Shown: piece by piece, positions 12,602 through 25,178 of the stretch
Position numbering within the stretch: position 1 is the first letter of the stretch
How the letters are laid out: each line of letters begins with the position of its first letter
Source: Tausonia pullulans
Lineage: Eukaryota; Basidiomycota; Tremellomycetes; Cystofilobasidiales; Mrakiaceae
Assembly (NCBI GenBank): GCA_951802195.1
Contig: OX637629.1
Span: forward strand, 1,178,001 to 1,242,000
Direction: 5' to 3'
DNA length: 64,000 bases
The notes under the pieces: model-generated
Seen by the model: only the letters and a program-made list of their open reading frames with translations
The model's database searches: none
What the model was told of the DNA's origin: nothing
Program-made: the position numbers and the translations under genes

Positions 12602-12713
12602 GTCGAGAGTCGATAGTCTGGTGGCGGTTGATGGAGAAGCCCGTTCCCAGCTCGACTCGTCCTCCCGCCGGCTGTCTCGCCTAGGCCTTTCTCCCAACCA
12701 TCATCATCTCACC
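12602..12713. promoter_or_regulatory. Compact divergent promoter between YAF9 and the IRC22-like gene
   Basis: Only 112 bp separate the two presumed start codons, so one short region must serve both transcripts. No TATA box is evident. If the IRC22-like start is wrong (its first exon is uncertain) the true spacing would differ. Confidence 0.45.
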
Positions 12714-14091
12714 ATGGGACTCTTTACCCCTGCAGACTCCTCCCTCGTCGAGGTCACCGCAGCTTGTCTGTCTTTTCCTTCTGCTTCTCTCGCCTGCTCG
12801 TCCGCCCGCCTGACTACTGTTCGTTCACCACCAGTCCCTCCCAACAACCCGTTCGCGCGCGGTAAAGGATGAAACCCTTGAAAAGACTCACCAGTTACTC
12901 ACTGACGGAGTTCGACATTTGCCAGTCGTCAACGGCGAGCAGAACTCGCTCCAACTCACCGTCCACAATGGCGCCAGCTCAGACATCCAGCTCGTCTCGG
13001 GTCCGTCAACACCAGCGTCATCGATCGTCCCCTTCTCGCTCATTTGAGGCTGACACAGGAGTCCTCTCCCCCGGCTTCTTCTTTTCTCAGCCGATGCCTC
13101 CTTCCACGATCCAGAAAAGTACTGGAAGACGCTCCGCAACGTGAGTGGCCTTCGCGGGTCCGGTTCTCGATTGAAGGTTGTCGACGGCTCCGTCCATCTC
13201 GTCTCGTCTCTGACGTATGCACTCGTATGCCGTCCTGCCTGTCAGACGACGACGCGCAAGTTCAAGGACGTCCCCATCCTCGCCGGATCCAATGTGACCC
13301 TCCCCTACAGCGTCTTTAGCGAGGTAAGCTTTAAAAAAAATAAAAAAAAAACAGGACAAGACGGAAGAAACTGCCTTCTAATCCGCGCACGCGATCTCAG
13401 TTCAAGCCACGCGACCTCGGGCTCACCGTCTACGTGGACTTCCTTGATGGCTCGAGGGCGCCTTTCCGGGCAATTGCGTACAACTCGACTGTTCAGGGTG
13501 AGTCGCTTTGCAGATGCGATGATGAGCTCTGCTTGCAAGCCGACCACTGATCATCGACAATCGCCACACCCAGTCGTTGAGCAGCCTTCCTCCGTGCGTT
13601 CGACCTTTCCAGCTCCGCTCCTCCCTTCATCCAGAGAGACTGAACCTCTCTTGTCGCCTCGTATGCACCCAGTTCCTCGACCCCTCCCTCCTCTTCCTCT
13701 ACGCCCTCCTCGCTGGCATCTTTGCCCTTGCAGTCAAGTTCGCACTCGACCAGTACGCCGCAGCTACGGCCTCACGCAACAAGCGGAAGCACCGGCGGGT
13801 TGGCGCCGAGCCGCAGAAGAAGGTGGTGGTGCCTGCTCAGGGGGGAGGGAGGGCCTACCCTGCTTCGGTCCAGCCTTACGAGGTAGGTTGGCTTGCCGTG
13901 GATCAGACAGGATCTGGACTGATCTTGCTCCTTCGAGGGCTCAACAGGAGGAGTGGATCCCCGAGCATGTCCTCCGATCGAGGAAAGCTGCCGCCCACAA
14001 GGCCGCCGCTGTGAGCGGGGATGACTCGGAGGTGGGAGCGACGGCGCAGGGGAAGAATAAGCAGGGGAAGAACAAGGGAGGGAGGAAGTGA
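12714..14091 (+). CDS. IRC22/TRAP-alpha-like ER membrane protein
   Basis: This resembles the fungal Irc22 family, related to the alpha subunit of the ER translocon-associated protein complex. After an uncertain first exon, the splice gives NPFARVVNGEQNSLQL and TVHNGASSDIQLVSG, the typical lumenal opening. Then come DPEKYWKTLRN, FKDVPILAGSNVTLPYSVF, LTVYVDFLDG and AIAYNSTV, a beta-sandwich-like domain. A single transmembrane helix follows (LLFLYALLAGIFALAVKFAL), then a basic cytosolic tail (ASRNKRKHRR) ending in GKNKQGKNKGGRK. Four or more introns are present. The ATG at 12714 gives MGLFTPADSSLVEV, a poor signal peptide, so the real N-terminus may lie in another small exon. The family call is good; the start is not. 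Confidence 0.75.
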
Positions 14092-14407
14092 AGAGCCTGT
14101 GATTGAATGCGCCCTCTCACGCGTTCATTCGGATGACTATTCATTGACGCATCTGCTATCAGTCATGGGGTTCTCTTGCAGCTGGCGCTTCAGGAAGGAT
14201 GGGTCACATCCTTGTTCGAGGGAGGAGATGGCTTCAAGCTCCTTTGAATCTCCACTCGGAGGTCGTTCTCTCTCCTCTCTCCCTCTCTTTCTCTCTCTCT
14301 CCCGTTCTTCCAGAAGTAATACATAAAAAAAAAAAGACATGCACGCAGCAGCACCCCTCCGCAAGACCCGAGAAACTTGAGAGAGCCAACCCAAATGGCC
14401 TCTGCCG
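14092..14407. other. Convergent intergenic spacer
   Basis: This spacer holds the 3' ends of the IRC22-like and PEX26-like genes. It contains a CT-rich microsatellite around 14271-14312 and an A run near 14324-14335. No gene is supported. Confidence 0.5.
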
Positions 14408-16159
14408 TCAACCTGCGATCCGTCCCCAGAAGCCCCTCGCCAGCTTCGTTCGCACGCTGGCCCCTCCTCTCCCCCCGGCGGCGGCACTTCTCCCTCCTCC
14501 CCCCTCGGCACCGCCGCCAACAGCTTTGAGAAGAAGGGCCTGCCCCAAGAACCCCGCCCACCCACCTCCCCCTTTGGACGGCTTTCCGGCTTGACGAGCC
14601 CGGAGCGCCATCGCTCGCCGAAGGGCCGTTCCGACGATGAGGAGAAGCGCTGCGAGGAGGAAGAGGAATTGAGAGCGGGGTAAGGAGGTGGGGAGATAGG
14701 ACCGGATGAGGGCGGTGAAGGATTGCGATGATGTTGTCGTGAGCGATGATGCAGAGGTGGAGGTGCGGCGAGCGGGTCGAGGGGAGGAAGGTCGGGATCG
14801 GGGGATGAGGAAACGATGAATCTGAGCGAGCGTCGAGGTAGACGGCTCGGATGATGGCATCCCCGTCGTCGAGTTCCCCTCCTCGGTGAGAGCTGCCTTC
14901 CTCCGCCCCTTCGCGCTGCCCTTCCCGTGGGCGGAGGACCCTCCGCCGACGACCGACGGCGCGACGAGGTCTCGGTAATTTCGGGGCGTGGCGGTCATGA
15001 CCGAGCTGTCGCTCGAGTCGGAGCCGGTCTCGGAGAGCGCTGGCGATGGCGGGCGACCGCCGTCGTCGTCCGCAGCGGGGCTGACGACGGAGGCGCGCGA
15101 CGGCGTTGGCTGGTGCAGCTTCATCGAGGCGGTGAAGGACGATGACGACGGGAGAAGCAGCGGCCGGGAGGATGGAGGCGAGGGCGTGAGGGGTGGAAGG
15201 TGAGTGAGCGTGTGGAGAAGGGACTCCTTCTTCGTCTTGCCGAGGACGCCGTCTTGGCCTGGGAAGCAGGGTCTGCGTGTCAGCCGGTCTCGCTGGGGTC
15301 AGGGGTACATGGGGGTCGCGCGCCCCAACTCACCCAGCACGTCCATCGCTTCCCGGATCTTGCCCTCCCCCTGCCCGAGAACAGCGACGCACCACGCCTC
15401 GACGATCCTCTCGTATCCATCGAGCGTCTCCCCCAGCCAGCCTTCGTTTCCAGCGACGCGCGCCTGCTGGCCCTCGCTTGTCTCCCTCGCACGGGACAGC
15501 GCCGCGAGCTGGGCGACGAGAGGGACAGGGAGGGAGCTGAGGAACGGCTCGAGGACGAGCGAAGAGACGAGCTGGGACGGCAGGACGAGCTTGGCGGCCG
15601 AGAGAAGAAGCGTGTGCACAACCGGGGGCGGGAGCAGCGAGGCGGCGGGGCCTGCCGCCGCCGCCGCCGCCGCCCGGGCGGGCGAGCAGCGATAAGCCCG
15701 GTGGCAGCGGGCGAGAAGGAAGCGGAAGACGTCCTCTGCGTTGCCCGTGTGGAGGAGCGAGTCGAGCTCGGCATCAGGCACAAACGCGGCGGACGCTACT
15801 GGAGCAGCAGAACGGCCTGCCGGGGGGTCACCTGCTGCCGCCGAGCCGGAGCCTGCCGCTGTCGACGTCGTCCTCGGCCGTCCGCGGGCCCAGGAGGGAG
15901 GAGGCGAAGCCGCCGCCTCCCCGCGGGCGTCAAACGCGCAGACGGCGGCGGTCAGCCAGAGAAGAAGGGCCTTCCTGCGCTGGTCGTCCTTCTCGCGGTC
16001 GGTGGCCGAGGACACCGCCGACGGCGCCGCCCAGGGCACCGCCGGGTCGGGCAGTTGCCGGAGCACGCCCGCGTCGAGGAGGGCGAGCGCGAGGCGGTAG
16101 TTGCGGTGGAGGAAGGCGTGGGAGGCCTGGTTGTAGTACACGCGCAGGTTGCGCGACAT
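14408..16159 (-). CDS. Tail-anchored helical-repeat protein, possibly PEX26/PEX15-like
   Basis: This is a two-exon gene encoding 558 residues. Exon 1 (16159-15334) begins MSRNLRVYYNQASHAFLHR followed by NYRLALALLDAGVL, a TPR-like helical start. Exon 2 (15258-14408) is joined in frame (MDVLG to QDGVLGKTKKE). The middle is rich in Ala, Pro and Leu helices (LLLSAAKLVLPSQLVSSLVL, GYERIVEAW). A Ser/Pro-rich linker leads to one hydrophobic helix (QFLFLLAALLLIVGTALRR) about 70 residues from the end, followed by a Gly/Ala-rich basic tail. A soluble helical domain plus one late membrane anchor recalls Pex26/Pex15, the peroxisomal docking site for Pex6. That match rests on architecture only, so the function is tentative. 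It is divergent from the MARVEL-like gene. Confidence 0.6.
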
Positions 16160-16667
16160 GGGCGAGGACTCGGAGGGTTGCTGTGGTGCTGAGCGATGCG
16201 GAGGATGCGGATGGGCGCTGGATGGTGAGCCTCAGCAGCTCGGCAACTCGGCTGGCTTCGAGACGCTGCTGGCTGGACCCAGCGCGGCCGGCTGTGGCTG
16301 GCCGGCCGCGCCCGGCGACGCTGGCCAGCGTTCCGAGCGTGGGAAGTCTCTCCGGGACGCGTGCAGGCTCGTCGCCGGCCGGAGGTGGAGGCGCGTCCAG
16401 CGCGGGGCAGGCTCGTCATTCAACTTGAGCAACCTCAATACCAAACGCACCGCCCAACCACCTCTCGAGGCCCCTGTTCACACACACACCCACACCCCCC
16501 CTTCTCTCGCTGCCGCCCACTCTATACTCCCCAGCAGGCCATCAGCCCATCATGGCACCCAACTTTTCTTCCTTTGCTTCGTGTCAGTCAGCTCGTTCCC
16601 CCACCCCCCGCCCCTCGCCCTGTTCCCCTTTTCCGTCAGCCACTGTACCCCTCTCTGACCCATCGAC
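16160..16667. other. Divergent intergenic region
   Basis: This lies between the starts of the PEX26-like and MARVEL-like genes. It includes CA-rich and C-rich stretches near 16470-16500 that may be 5' UTR. No gene is supported; open frames on both strands look like GC shadows. Confidence 0.45.
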
Positions 16668-18958
16668 ATGGCGTCTTCCCTCCCTCCAGCCTTGACATCC
16701 GCCATGCACTCGGCCACCGACAAGATCGGCGCCTCCTCCCGCTCCTTCGCCGCGTCTGTCAAACCAAAGAGCGGCGGCGTCAGCGGCGGAATCGGCGGTG
16801 ATGACTACAGCGGCAACGGTCTCCGCTCCCACGACGACGCCGAAGACGGCCTGCACTCGGCCGAAGACAGGCCGGCATATCTCGACGCCAGCGGAGGTGT
16901 TGGTTCCCAACGGATGACGGACGAGGAGGTGAGTGCTCTTGCTCTCGTTGTCTTTGCCCCCCCCCCCCCCCCCCTCCCTCAAACCCTCGAGGCGGTGCTC
17001 CCGCAGTCCCAGCTGGCTTTACCTCCCGTCCGGAGGCCGCCGCCGGCGTTGCATTGCCTCTGCTGGTTCTGTCTCTCTGTTGCTTGCAGAAGGAGAGGAG
17101 CGGTAGGGGGGAGGGCAGAGGGGGGGGGGGGACATTCTCTGCCTCGCAGACGACATCCACAGTCAGACACCGCGGGTCCCACCCGTACCAACGGCTTGGA
17201 CGAGGAGGCCGGCCGGGGGGAGGGATTGTCTGTCACTCGACTCACGCGCAAGCGTGACCATCACGAATACTCGCCGCAGTCCTTGTTGACTGACATCTGA
17301 TCTATTTCTTGGGTCTCCAGCTTGAGGTATCTCTTCGCGACAAGTTCATCTACTCCGCCATCGTGCGTCTTTCCCGTCTGCGCTAGGCGGACGACGCGGC
17401 TGACTTTCAGACGCACGCGTCATCAACCCCCCGTCACAGCTCTTTTTCACCTTCCTCGGCATCTGCTGCTTCGCCGCCGTCGCAGGTTTCCAGAGCAAGT
17501 GGAAGATTGGTGTTTGTGGGTGGTCTTGTCAACACAACGAACACAAGAGGAAAGTGACGCTGACCGTTCCATTCGCCTCTCAGCTGGTCTCACGGGCTTC
17601 GCCCTCTTCCTTTCGCTCGCTACCTTTATCGTCGCCGTCGTCCTCTTTGCCGTGCCGCTGATCTACCACCAGTCAGTCACTCCGTCTCGCCCTCACTGTT
17701 CATCTCCTTTGGCTCAGACTTTCACAGCTACGACAAGCTCCGAGGCGTCGCCCAATTCCTTCACATCGACCGCACCCGCCTGATCCTGGAGGCCGCCGGC
17801 GTCCTCTTCACCGTCATCCTCTCGCTCGCAACGCTCATCTCAGCGTTCACGCAGAAGGGTTCGTCTCCCTTCACTTCCTGCCTCTCCGCTGCTTGCGCCC
17901 TCTGAGCGTCTTTCTCCCCAGGTTGCAAGGACGCCAAGCTCGATCCGCACGCTGAAGCCGGAGGCGACGACTTTGTCGCCGCCCTCCCAGGCTGGTGCCG
18001 GACCAAGCAGGCCGGCTCCATCTTCTTCCTCCTCGGCTCCGCCAGCTGGTGCGTTCTGTTCTCTATCACGTTCCTCGCGTGGCGTGGTTCCCGCGGCAAA
18101 GGCGGGGGGATCTTTGGAAGGAGGGGTGGGAGGGGGAGGGACAAGCCGTTTCAGCCACCTGTGACGGAGGCGGACTTCCCGACGGACGGGGACGACGCGT
18201 TCGATAACTCGGCATCGGGAGCGACGGGATGGAAGAAGGAAGGCCAGAAGGAGCCCAAGGCCCACGAGGAGCAGGCCAGCGACGATGACGAGGCGAGCCC
18301 CTTCAACGACCGCCGAGCGGCGGGCGTTCGTCAGCAGGAAGGAGGAGCCGGTCGGCCTAGCATGGACGCGTACGGCGCATTTGGAGGCGCCATCCCGGAG
18401 GGCTATGGCGGCGGTGGAACGGCGGGCAGCCCGGCGGTCTCGAGGACAATGCAGCTCGCGATGGACCCGCACCATCCGGGGCATGCGGCAAGCCCGGCGG
18501 ATCCTTGTGCGTCGTTTCGCTGCTCTCTCTCCCTGCTCCTCTGCGGTCTCAGACTGACTCCTTGTTTGCTTGCACCCCCTCCCCCCCCCCCTACCCCCAC
18601 CTCCGCAGTCGCCGACGTTCGCCGCCAGCTTATCTCGCCCCCGCCGCAACTCCCGCAGATCGCCACGGACTACTACCACCCGACGGCTCCCGCCTCGCCG
18701 CACCACCAGCCGTCCTACCACCACCCACCTCCTCCTCAATCAATGCACGCTCCCTACCAACCGCCGACTCTGCAGACGGCGGCGTACCCTCCGGACCCGT
18801 ATCACCAGGGCTACTCGCTCTCCCCAAGCCCGCACCCGGTGTATGCTCACCCGGCGCCAACGCCAAGCCCGGCCCCGCAGGGAGGGTTCTACCATCAGCC
18901 ACCTCCTCCTCAACCGCAGCAGCCGTACGCGTACCAGGCCGGGCCTGGGAACCAGTGA
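16668..18958 (+). CDS. Four-TM MARVEL-like membrane protein with proline-rich tail
   Basis: The start encodes MASSLPPALTSAMHSATDK. Four membrane segments follow across several exons: LFFTFLGICCFAAVAGFQ, LTGFALFLSLATFIVAVVLF, LILEAAGVLFTVILSLATLI and IFFLLGSASWCVLFSITFLA. Between segments 2 and 3 is a conserved-looking loop (FHSYDKLRGVAQFLHIDRTR), and between 3 and 4 a loop with two Cys (GCKDAKLDPHAE, GWCRTKQ). The topology, with cytosolic ends, fits fungal MARVEL-type or Sur7-like cortical proteins. The long C-terminal tail is acidic, then rich in Pro, His, Tyr and Gln and ends QAGPGNQ, a low-complexity region that could bind SH3 or WW domains. About seven introns, one with a long C run, interrupt it. 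Fold class is inferred from topology. Confidence 0.6.
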
Positions 18959-19592
18959 GCAGCACGGCATGCGCCGCGCTCCTCGTGACGATGAGATCGC
19001 CTCCCATTCTTCCCATTCTTGTGAAACCTCCTTTCCTCTCTGCAGTTCCTCCAAGCATCACATCCGTTTCTATCTTTGTTCTTCATTTTCCTTTGCGCCG
19101 CCTCTCTCCCTCCTCTTCCATCTATTCACGAATCGCGGTCTATGTGAGCGCGCCGATGTCGGCGCATTTACTACTTCCTCTTCCTCCCCTCGATCTTCCT
19201 GCCTTCTCCTTCACGACTTTATATAGCTTTCTTCTTAGCCCACGGACACACAAAATGCCTTTTGTTATGTTGCCTCTTCGAGATCAGTGCGCAAAGTCAG
19301 CAGCGGAGAGAGCCCGTTGCGCGAGACGCCTACCTTCCTCTGCCTTCGCTCTCCTCCGACCAACACTCGCCGACGCTCGTCACGCGCGCTCATCCTTCTC
19401 CTCACCTACCCAACAATCCTCGCGGTCAGAGGATGCCCAATTTGCCTGATCAGTGAGGATCCTCCCAGCCACGACCAGCTTGACCGCTTGACGTCCTCGC
19501 TAAACCTTGTCGCCCTTCTTGCCCCTCTCTCCTCTCCTCCCACCCCCCCCCCCCCCCCCCATCCTTCTCTCATTCGGCCTTCCCTCGTTCAG
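18959..19592. other. Intergenic region upstream of the MDM1-like gene
   Basis: The left half is pyrimidine-rich and likely the 3' UTR of the MARVEL-like gene; the right half carries a poly-C run near 19543-19560 just before the next start. Frames that stay open here have no recognisable motifs. Confidence 0.45.
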
Positions 19593-22500
19593 ATGGCCGT
19601 CATACACCTCCTTGCCCTCCTCGCTGCCCTCCTCGCTCTCCACCATGTCACCTACTACGCTGTTCCGCTCTCGACGCTCTTTCTCCTTGCCCCTGTCTTC
19701 GCGCTCCTCACGGCGTTCGCGTCGATCCCCGTGACCGTCGCGCTCGGGCTCCTGGGAGACCGAGTCGTCGCGTCCTCCTCCAACGACGACAACGACGACC
19801 ACCGCCGAAGAAGGACGCGTCTCCAGAGAGCTCTGAGACCCTTGGCGTTCGCGACGCCCGCTGCGTGGTCGATCGTCCAAGTCCGGGATCGCTGGGAGAT
19901 GGAGCAGGCGGCCGCGGCTGCGGCGAGAGTCGCTGCTGCCGCTCTCTCGTCGTCCATCGCCGACGCGACGATGCTGACGACAGATCCTCCCTCGCCGACG
20001 ACCATATCGGCTGGAGCTGAAGGCGGTGGCCTCCCCGCGATCCTCCGGGCCCCTCTCGACAACATCCTCGCTCGGATTCTAGGCGACTTCGTCCACCCGT
20101 GGTACGACCGACTCTCCCCCTCGCCGGCATTCCCCCGAGCACTCGACAGCGTCCTTCGGGAGGCTGGGGCGTCGTTCCTTGCTCAAATGACGGCGAACAA
20201 GGACAAGGAAGGAGGCGGCGGGGAGAAATCGTTGGACTTGGCGACGCTCGTGGTGGCGACGTTGGTGCCAAGATTGACGAGACACCTCGCGGCGTTCGCT
20301 AGGGCCGAGAGGGCGCTGCTTAAGGCTGGAGGAGGGGTTGTTGGGCCAGGAGGAGCCGCAACGACATCCAATGGTGTAGGCAGTGCGGCTGGTGGAACGG
20401 GCGGGGGTCGAGGACGGGCCTCCTCGTCCGTCGTGGACCCTCTACTCCTTGCCCGATCTTACGATGACGACACCCGCCTCCACCGCGCCGTCTCGAGTCG
20501 CTCACTCGAGACCCGCCCCGCTCAGGAGGAGCATCTCCGGACGTTGGCCGATATTGTCCTGAGGAGGGTTCTCCCGGGACGGGAGCGCAAGAGCTCGGCC
20601 GTGCGAATCATAGCGAGAGAGATCGTTGCGGTCGCAGTACTGGCGCCGGTGGTGGAGATGCTGAGCGATCCGGACTTTTGGAACCGGTGAGGGCTTTTCC
20701 CCTTGCGCTCGCGAGAGGCCGAGTGCTCGTCTCTGACTCCCACTCCCTCTATCGCTCCTTCCTTCCCAGCATGCTCGACGAGCAAGCGGGCAACTATATC
20801 CGCGAGCAGAACCTCGTCCATCAGCTCCGCGCTGCCCTCGAAGCGACCTCGTCGTCCGTCACCTCGCCCCAAAAGAGTCTCTCAACAACGACACATTCAG
20901 GCTCAACCTCTCGAGGGAGCATCTCCTCCCGCACAGATGCCAAATCGTTCGAGTCCTTCGTCCGCGCCATCGGCCGCGTCGACTCCCTGCTCGACGTCCG
21001 CCGCCTGCGGTCCGACTTGGGAGCCGAGATCCGGAGGACCAAGGGCCTGCTGGAGGGGATCCAGGCGAGAGGTGGGGTTGGGCCAGCGGGGGAGACGGCT
21101 GCGGAGCTGAGGACCCACTTGGAGAGGCTGTACCTGGCGAGGGGCAAGACGGAAAGTCGGATCGCCAAGCTCAGTGGTGGAGGGGGAGGGGGAGGGGACG
21201 ATGGCGCGAGGCTAGGAGGAGTAGGAGTCGTCAAGGCTGGGGGGGAGGGGGGAGCAGGCGGGGGAGGAGCAACTACTGGGAGCTCCGACGACCGTCGGCA
21301 GGATGAGGCCGCTCGCCACGGTCGTCGACAGCCCGCTGCTGCCGTCGGTGGCGCGCTCGCTCTCCTTTCCTCCGGAGGCGGCATCGGTATCGGCTCGTCC
21401 GCCAACACCCTCGCCCAGCAATCGCATCTTGTGACGACCCATCGGCCCGTCGAACTGCTCGCGATTCTCACGAGCCCTGGGTCGCTCTCGTACTACATGG
21501 AGTTTATGGAGCGGCGGGGAAAGCTTTTGCTCCTCCAGTTCTGGCTTACCGTCGAGAGCTTTAAGGAGCCTCTCGAGGACGTCGATCTCGATGAGGACGC
21601 GGGCTCGCTCCATGGCTCTCTCATGACTGAGGTCGCAGATGACGCTAACAACGACGCTGATGGAGGAGACGAGGCGGGCGAGGAGGAGGAGGAGGATCTC
21701 GACGACGATGACGAGCTTGCCACAGCGCGCGAAGATCTTCGGGGCGTCTGGGAGAGCTACTTCGAGGACGAGGCCGTCCTCGGCTCGGACGTTGCCCGGC
21801 GATATGGCCCCGCGATCCGTCAATTCATCCAGCCGCACCACCGGCTTCGCCATCAACGTCAACGCAAAAGCTTGAAGAACCGCCGGGAGGTAGACAAACT
21901 TGCGCTCGCTCGCGCCCGGCGGAGCATGTTCCTTGCTCAGCGGCGCGTCTATGAGGACCTCCGGGAGGACTACTACCCGAGCTTTCAGCGGAGCGACCTC
22001 TTCTTTCAGGCGACGGCCAACCTCGCCGCCGACGCCCGAGGTACTACCGCCTCTCGTCCAACGGTCGTCACCATGGTCGCCCGGCCGCCTGTTCGAGATG
22101 AGGGGTCGGCGGCGGCGTATCATGTCTCAAAAAGAGAAGCGGGAGGAGCAGGGGAGGACGTAACACCAAAGAGGCCCAAGCCCCCGGCTTTCCCCCATCG
22201 GGAGACGGTGATGCCCCTTGTCTTTGACCTGCCGTCGAAGGACTCTTTTTCGACAACGGCATCGCGTGGCGGTGCTGGCAACCCTGCCTTTTCGTCTCTC
22301 TCATCAACCACGGCGACCGGAGGAGGAGGTGGAGGCTTGCTTGGCGATCTCCGTCATCCACCACAGCTGAAGGGCAGCAGTACTCAGCTCTCCCTCGGCC
22401 AACCCTCGTTCGAGCGACGGATCTCGCGTGGTAGCGGTGGCGGAGGCAGCGAGGATTCGGATTTGCGGATACACTCGCCAACGGTGGCCCCTCCTCAGTC

Positions 22501-25178
22501 TCTTGGTCGCTCGCGGACGTGGACCGAGCCTGGTGTATCATCAGCGACGGTCGACAAGTCGACTCATCTTGATTTCCTCCTCGGCGGTTCCTCCGGCAGC
22601 AGCAATGGCGAGCGTCGCGCCCCACTCTTTGATGACCATGTCGCCGAACAGGTTCATACCTCGATCGCCAACGCGCCTGCGTTCGATTCGGACGAGGACG
22701 AGTACATTCAGATCGAGCGACTCGACGCCATCCAGGCGGCCTTGACTTCCATCATCGCCCGCGACCAATCGTCCGGAGGAAATGCGCCGGGAGCGGGCCT
22801 CTCCTTCTCATCCACCTCCGCCTCCGGTCAGTCGGCCGCTACTGCAAGACGCCAGCACTCTCCGTCGTCGTCGGCACCGGTCGAGACAGCGGTCGCCAAT
22901 ACCGCAAAGCGCTCCTCGCAGTCTTACCAATCGACTTCGCAGACTTCGATGACGCGGAGTGTCGACTCGCTTCTTCCGCCTCCGGGAAGCAATAGCGGCG
23001 TGGGAGCCGCCGGGCTGTCCATGTCCGCCTCTACCAGCCGCCTTGAGCGCGCTTACTCCGAAATGCCCCCTTTGACTGTCGCCACCTTAGAGACGGCGCC
23101 AGGCGTAGCGCCTGCCCGCCGACGGGTCTTTGAGGACGATGATGAGGACGAGGACGTCCGAGGAGGCAACGGCCACCACCAGCATCCGACCCACCTTCAC
23201 CATCCTGCTGGCCATCAATCGGACGAGGACGACGCTGAGGAGTCCATCCAGCTCGCGTCGGTCGGGGACTTGCAGCTGCCCATCAAGATCGCTCGGCTTG
23301 GAGAGAAGCTCGCCCATCTGTGAGGGTCAGCCTTTGCATCTGCCCCTGCATGTAATGCTGATATGAGTCTTCTCCCCCTTCAGCCAGAGCCAGGAGCCCA
23401 TCCTCGACGCCCTCATCCGCAAAGCCGAGCTCACGGGCAATGACTCGGAACTCCAGCTACTCACAAAGTCGCACAGTGGGCTCCTACGCGAGATTCGAGC
23501 TCTGTCGTTCCAGAAAGCCCAGTACGAATCTCAGGAGCGCGACAATCGTCTTGATCCGGCGCGGACGCGGATTGGGATCCCAACGAGTGCAACGTCGTCT
23601 GACGATCACGGCCGACAGGTTGTCCGCTACCTCGTCGAGGTCCAGCAGCTCGCCCGCGACGGCTCGGATGGGGCCCTGGGCAGATCTTCCTCTGGCTGGG
23701 TCGTCGCCAGGCGGTACAACGACTTCTTCGCTCTCCATGCGGCCCTCAGGGAAAGGATCCCCGCCGTCCGGGCGCTAACGCTGCCGGGAAAGATGCTTGT
23801 CTCAGCTATGTCGGCGAGTTTTGTTGATTCGCGAAGAATGGCACTCGAGAAATACCTCCAGGTGAGTCAGGGCGCTTGAGCGTGTAGTATATTAAGCCGA
23901 GCCAGAGATTGACGAGCGAACCTGTCGTCCCCTTCAGTCGCTCCTCTCTATCTCGGCAGCCTGCAGCTCGCTCGAGCTCCGCGCCTTTCTCTCCCAGCAG
24001 ACTCTCTCGCCCAACTCGGACGATCCGGACGGTGCCGGTGGAGGCGACGATGACCTTAGGCGGACGGGGGGCAGCGGCGGTATACTTAGCCAGACGACCT
24101 CGGCGGCCGGCGGCTATCTCCCGCACAAGATCGTCAAACATGTCTACCGGCTCGCCACAACAGGCCTCCTCGACGACCTTGGCTCAGGACCGAGCATGCT
24201 CGATGTCATTGGTCAGCGACTGACTCGTCAGGCGGGCGACCTCGCTTCATTCGCTGGTCTCTCGGGACCGTACGAGCAAATTCCTGCGGTGCCCGCTCAA
24301 CACGCTCTCAGGCCCATCGGCGGGAGCGCGCCGCCTCACATGGTGGATCTCCCAGTCGAGCTCAAACCACTCGAGGGCGAGACCGCTGCTTCATGTGAGT
24401 GCATGCTCTCCCGTTGAGTCTCTCTCGTGCAACCGCTGATAACTGTCCCCCCAGACTTCACTGGCCCCATCTGCGACCTCTTTGTCGAGATCTTTGAGCT
24501 CCGCGATTCGAATAATTGGCTCCGACGTCAGGCAATCGTCATCATTCTCCAGCAGATTCTCGGATCGACCATCGAGAGGTAAGTCTGGCGTCCATCGTCA
24601 TGTTGTAGAGCTCATAGTGCTGATGCCGTCTGCTCACAGGAAACTGCGCGAGGTGACAAAGAACCTCACCTCCCCTCTTGCGATCCTCAAGTACCTCACC
24701 TCCTTCGTGCGTTTCTATGGCGCTCTCTCTCGTTCCCTGCTCCTCAGAGCTGACGGTCCCCCGCTCAGACTAACATAATGTGGCCCAACGGCCAACGTCG
24801 TCCGCCCTCTGTCCCCCGGACGGAGGAGCAGAAGCTCAAGACCAAGGAGGACGCCTACCTCAAGCTTTCTGCGCTCATGCCAGGTGCGGATGGCTTCTTG
24901 CTTCTCTTGGGCTCGCATATGGAGCTGACCCTTTCCCTCTCCCCTGTTGGCTGCAGACGTCGCCGCCAATATGATCGGCCGACGCAACGCCCGCCGGGGC
25001 GCAAAACGTCTTTTCGCCGTCCTCCAGAACCCTCGGCTTAATGCCCATCTCGTGCACACAATTCTCGACGAGGTGAGCCCCTTGGTTTCTGGCTTGACCT
25101 GGTGTGCTCTTTAGCTGATCGATACTTGCTTCTTCTTCCTAGGTTGTTTACGAGCTGTTCCCCGAAGAAAGACCTTAG
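19593..25178 (+). CDS. MDM1: MDM1/SNX13-type PXA-RGS-PX-nexin_C protein
   Basis: This is a large (about 1,550 residues) ER-anchored sorting nexin that links ER to vacuole or lysosome and to lipid droplets. The start MAVIHLLALLAALLALHHV opens two N-terminal membrane segments. A PXA domain follows (DNILARILGDFVHPWYDRL, IVLRRVLPGRE, then MLDEQAGNYIREQN across the first intron at 20687). An RGS-like domain begins near 21450 (LLAILTSPGSLSYYMEFMER, LLLLQFWLTVESF), with an acidic insert. A long Ser-rich linker leads to a PX domain near 23610-23960 (RYLVEVQQLA, WVVARRYNDFFALH, LPGK, FVDSRRMALEKYL) and a nexin_C domain (ICDLFVEIFELRDSNNWLRR, LYKF-like LVHTILDEVVYELFPEE). Exon 2 (20772-23322) is unusually long for this window. 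Confidence 0.92.
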
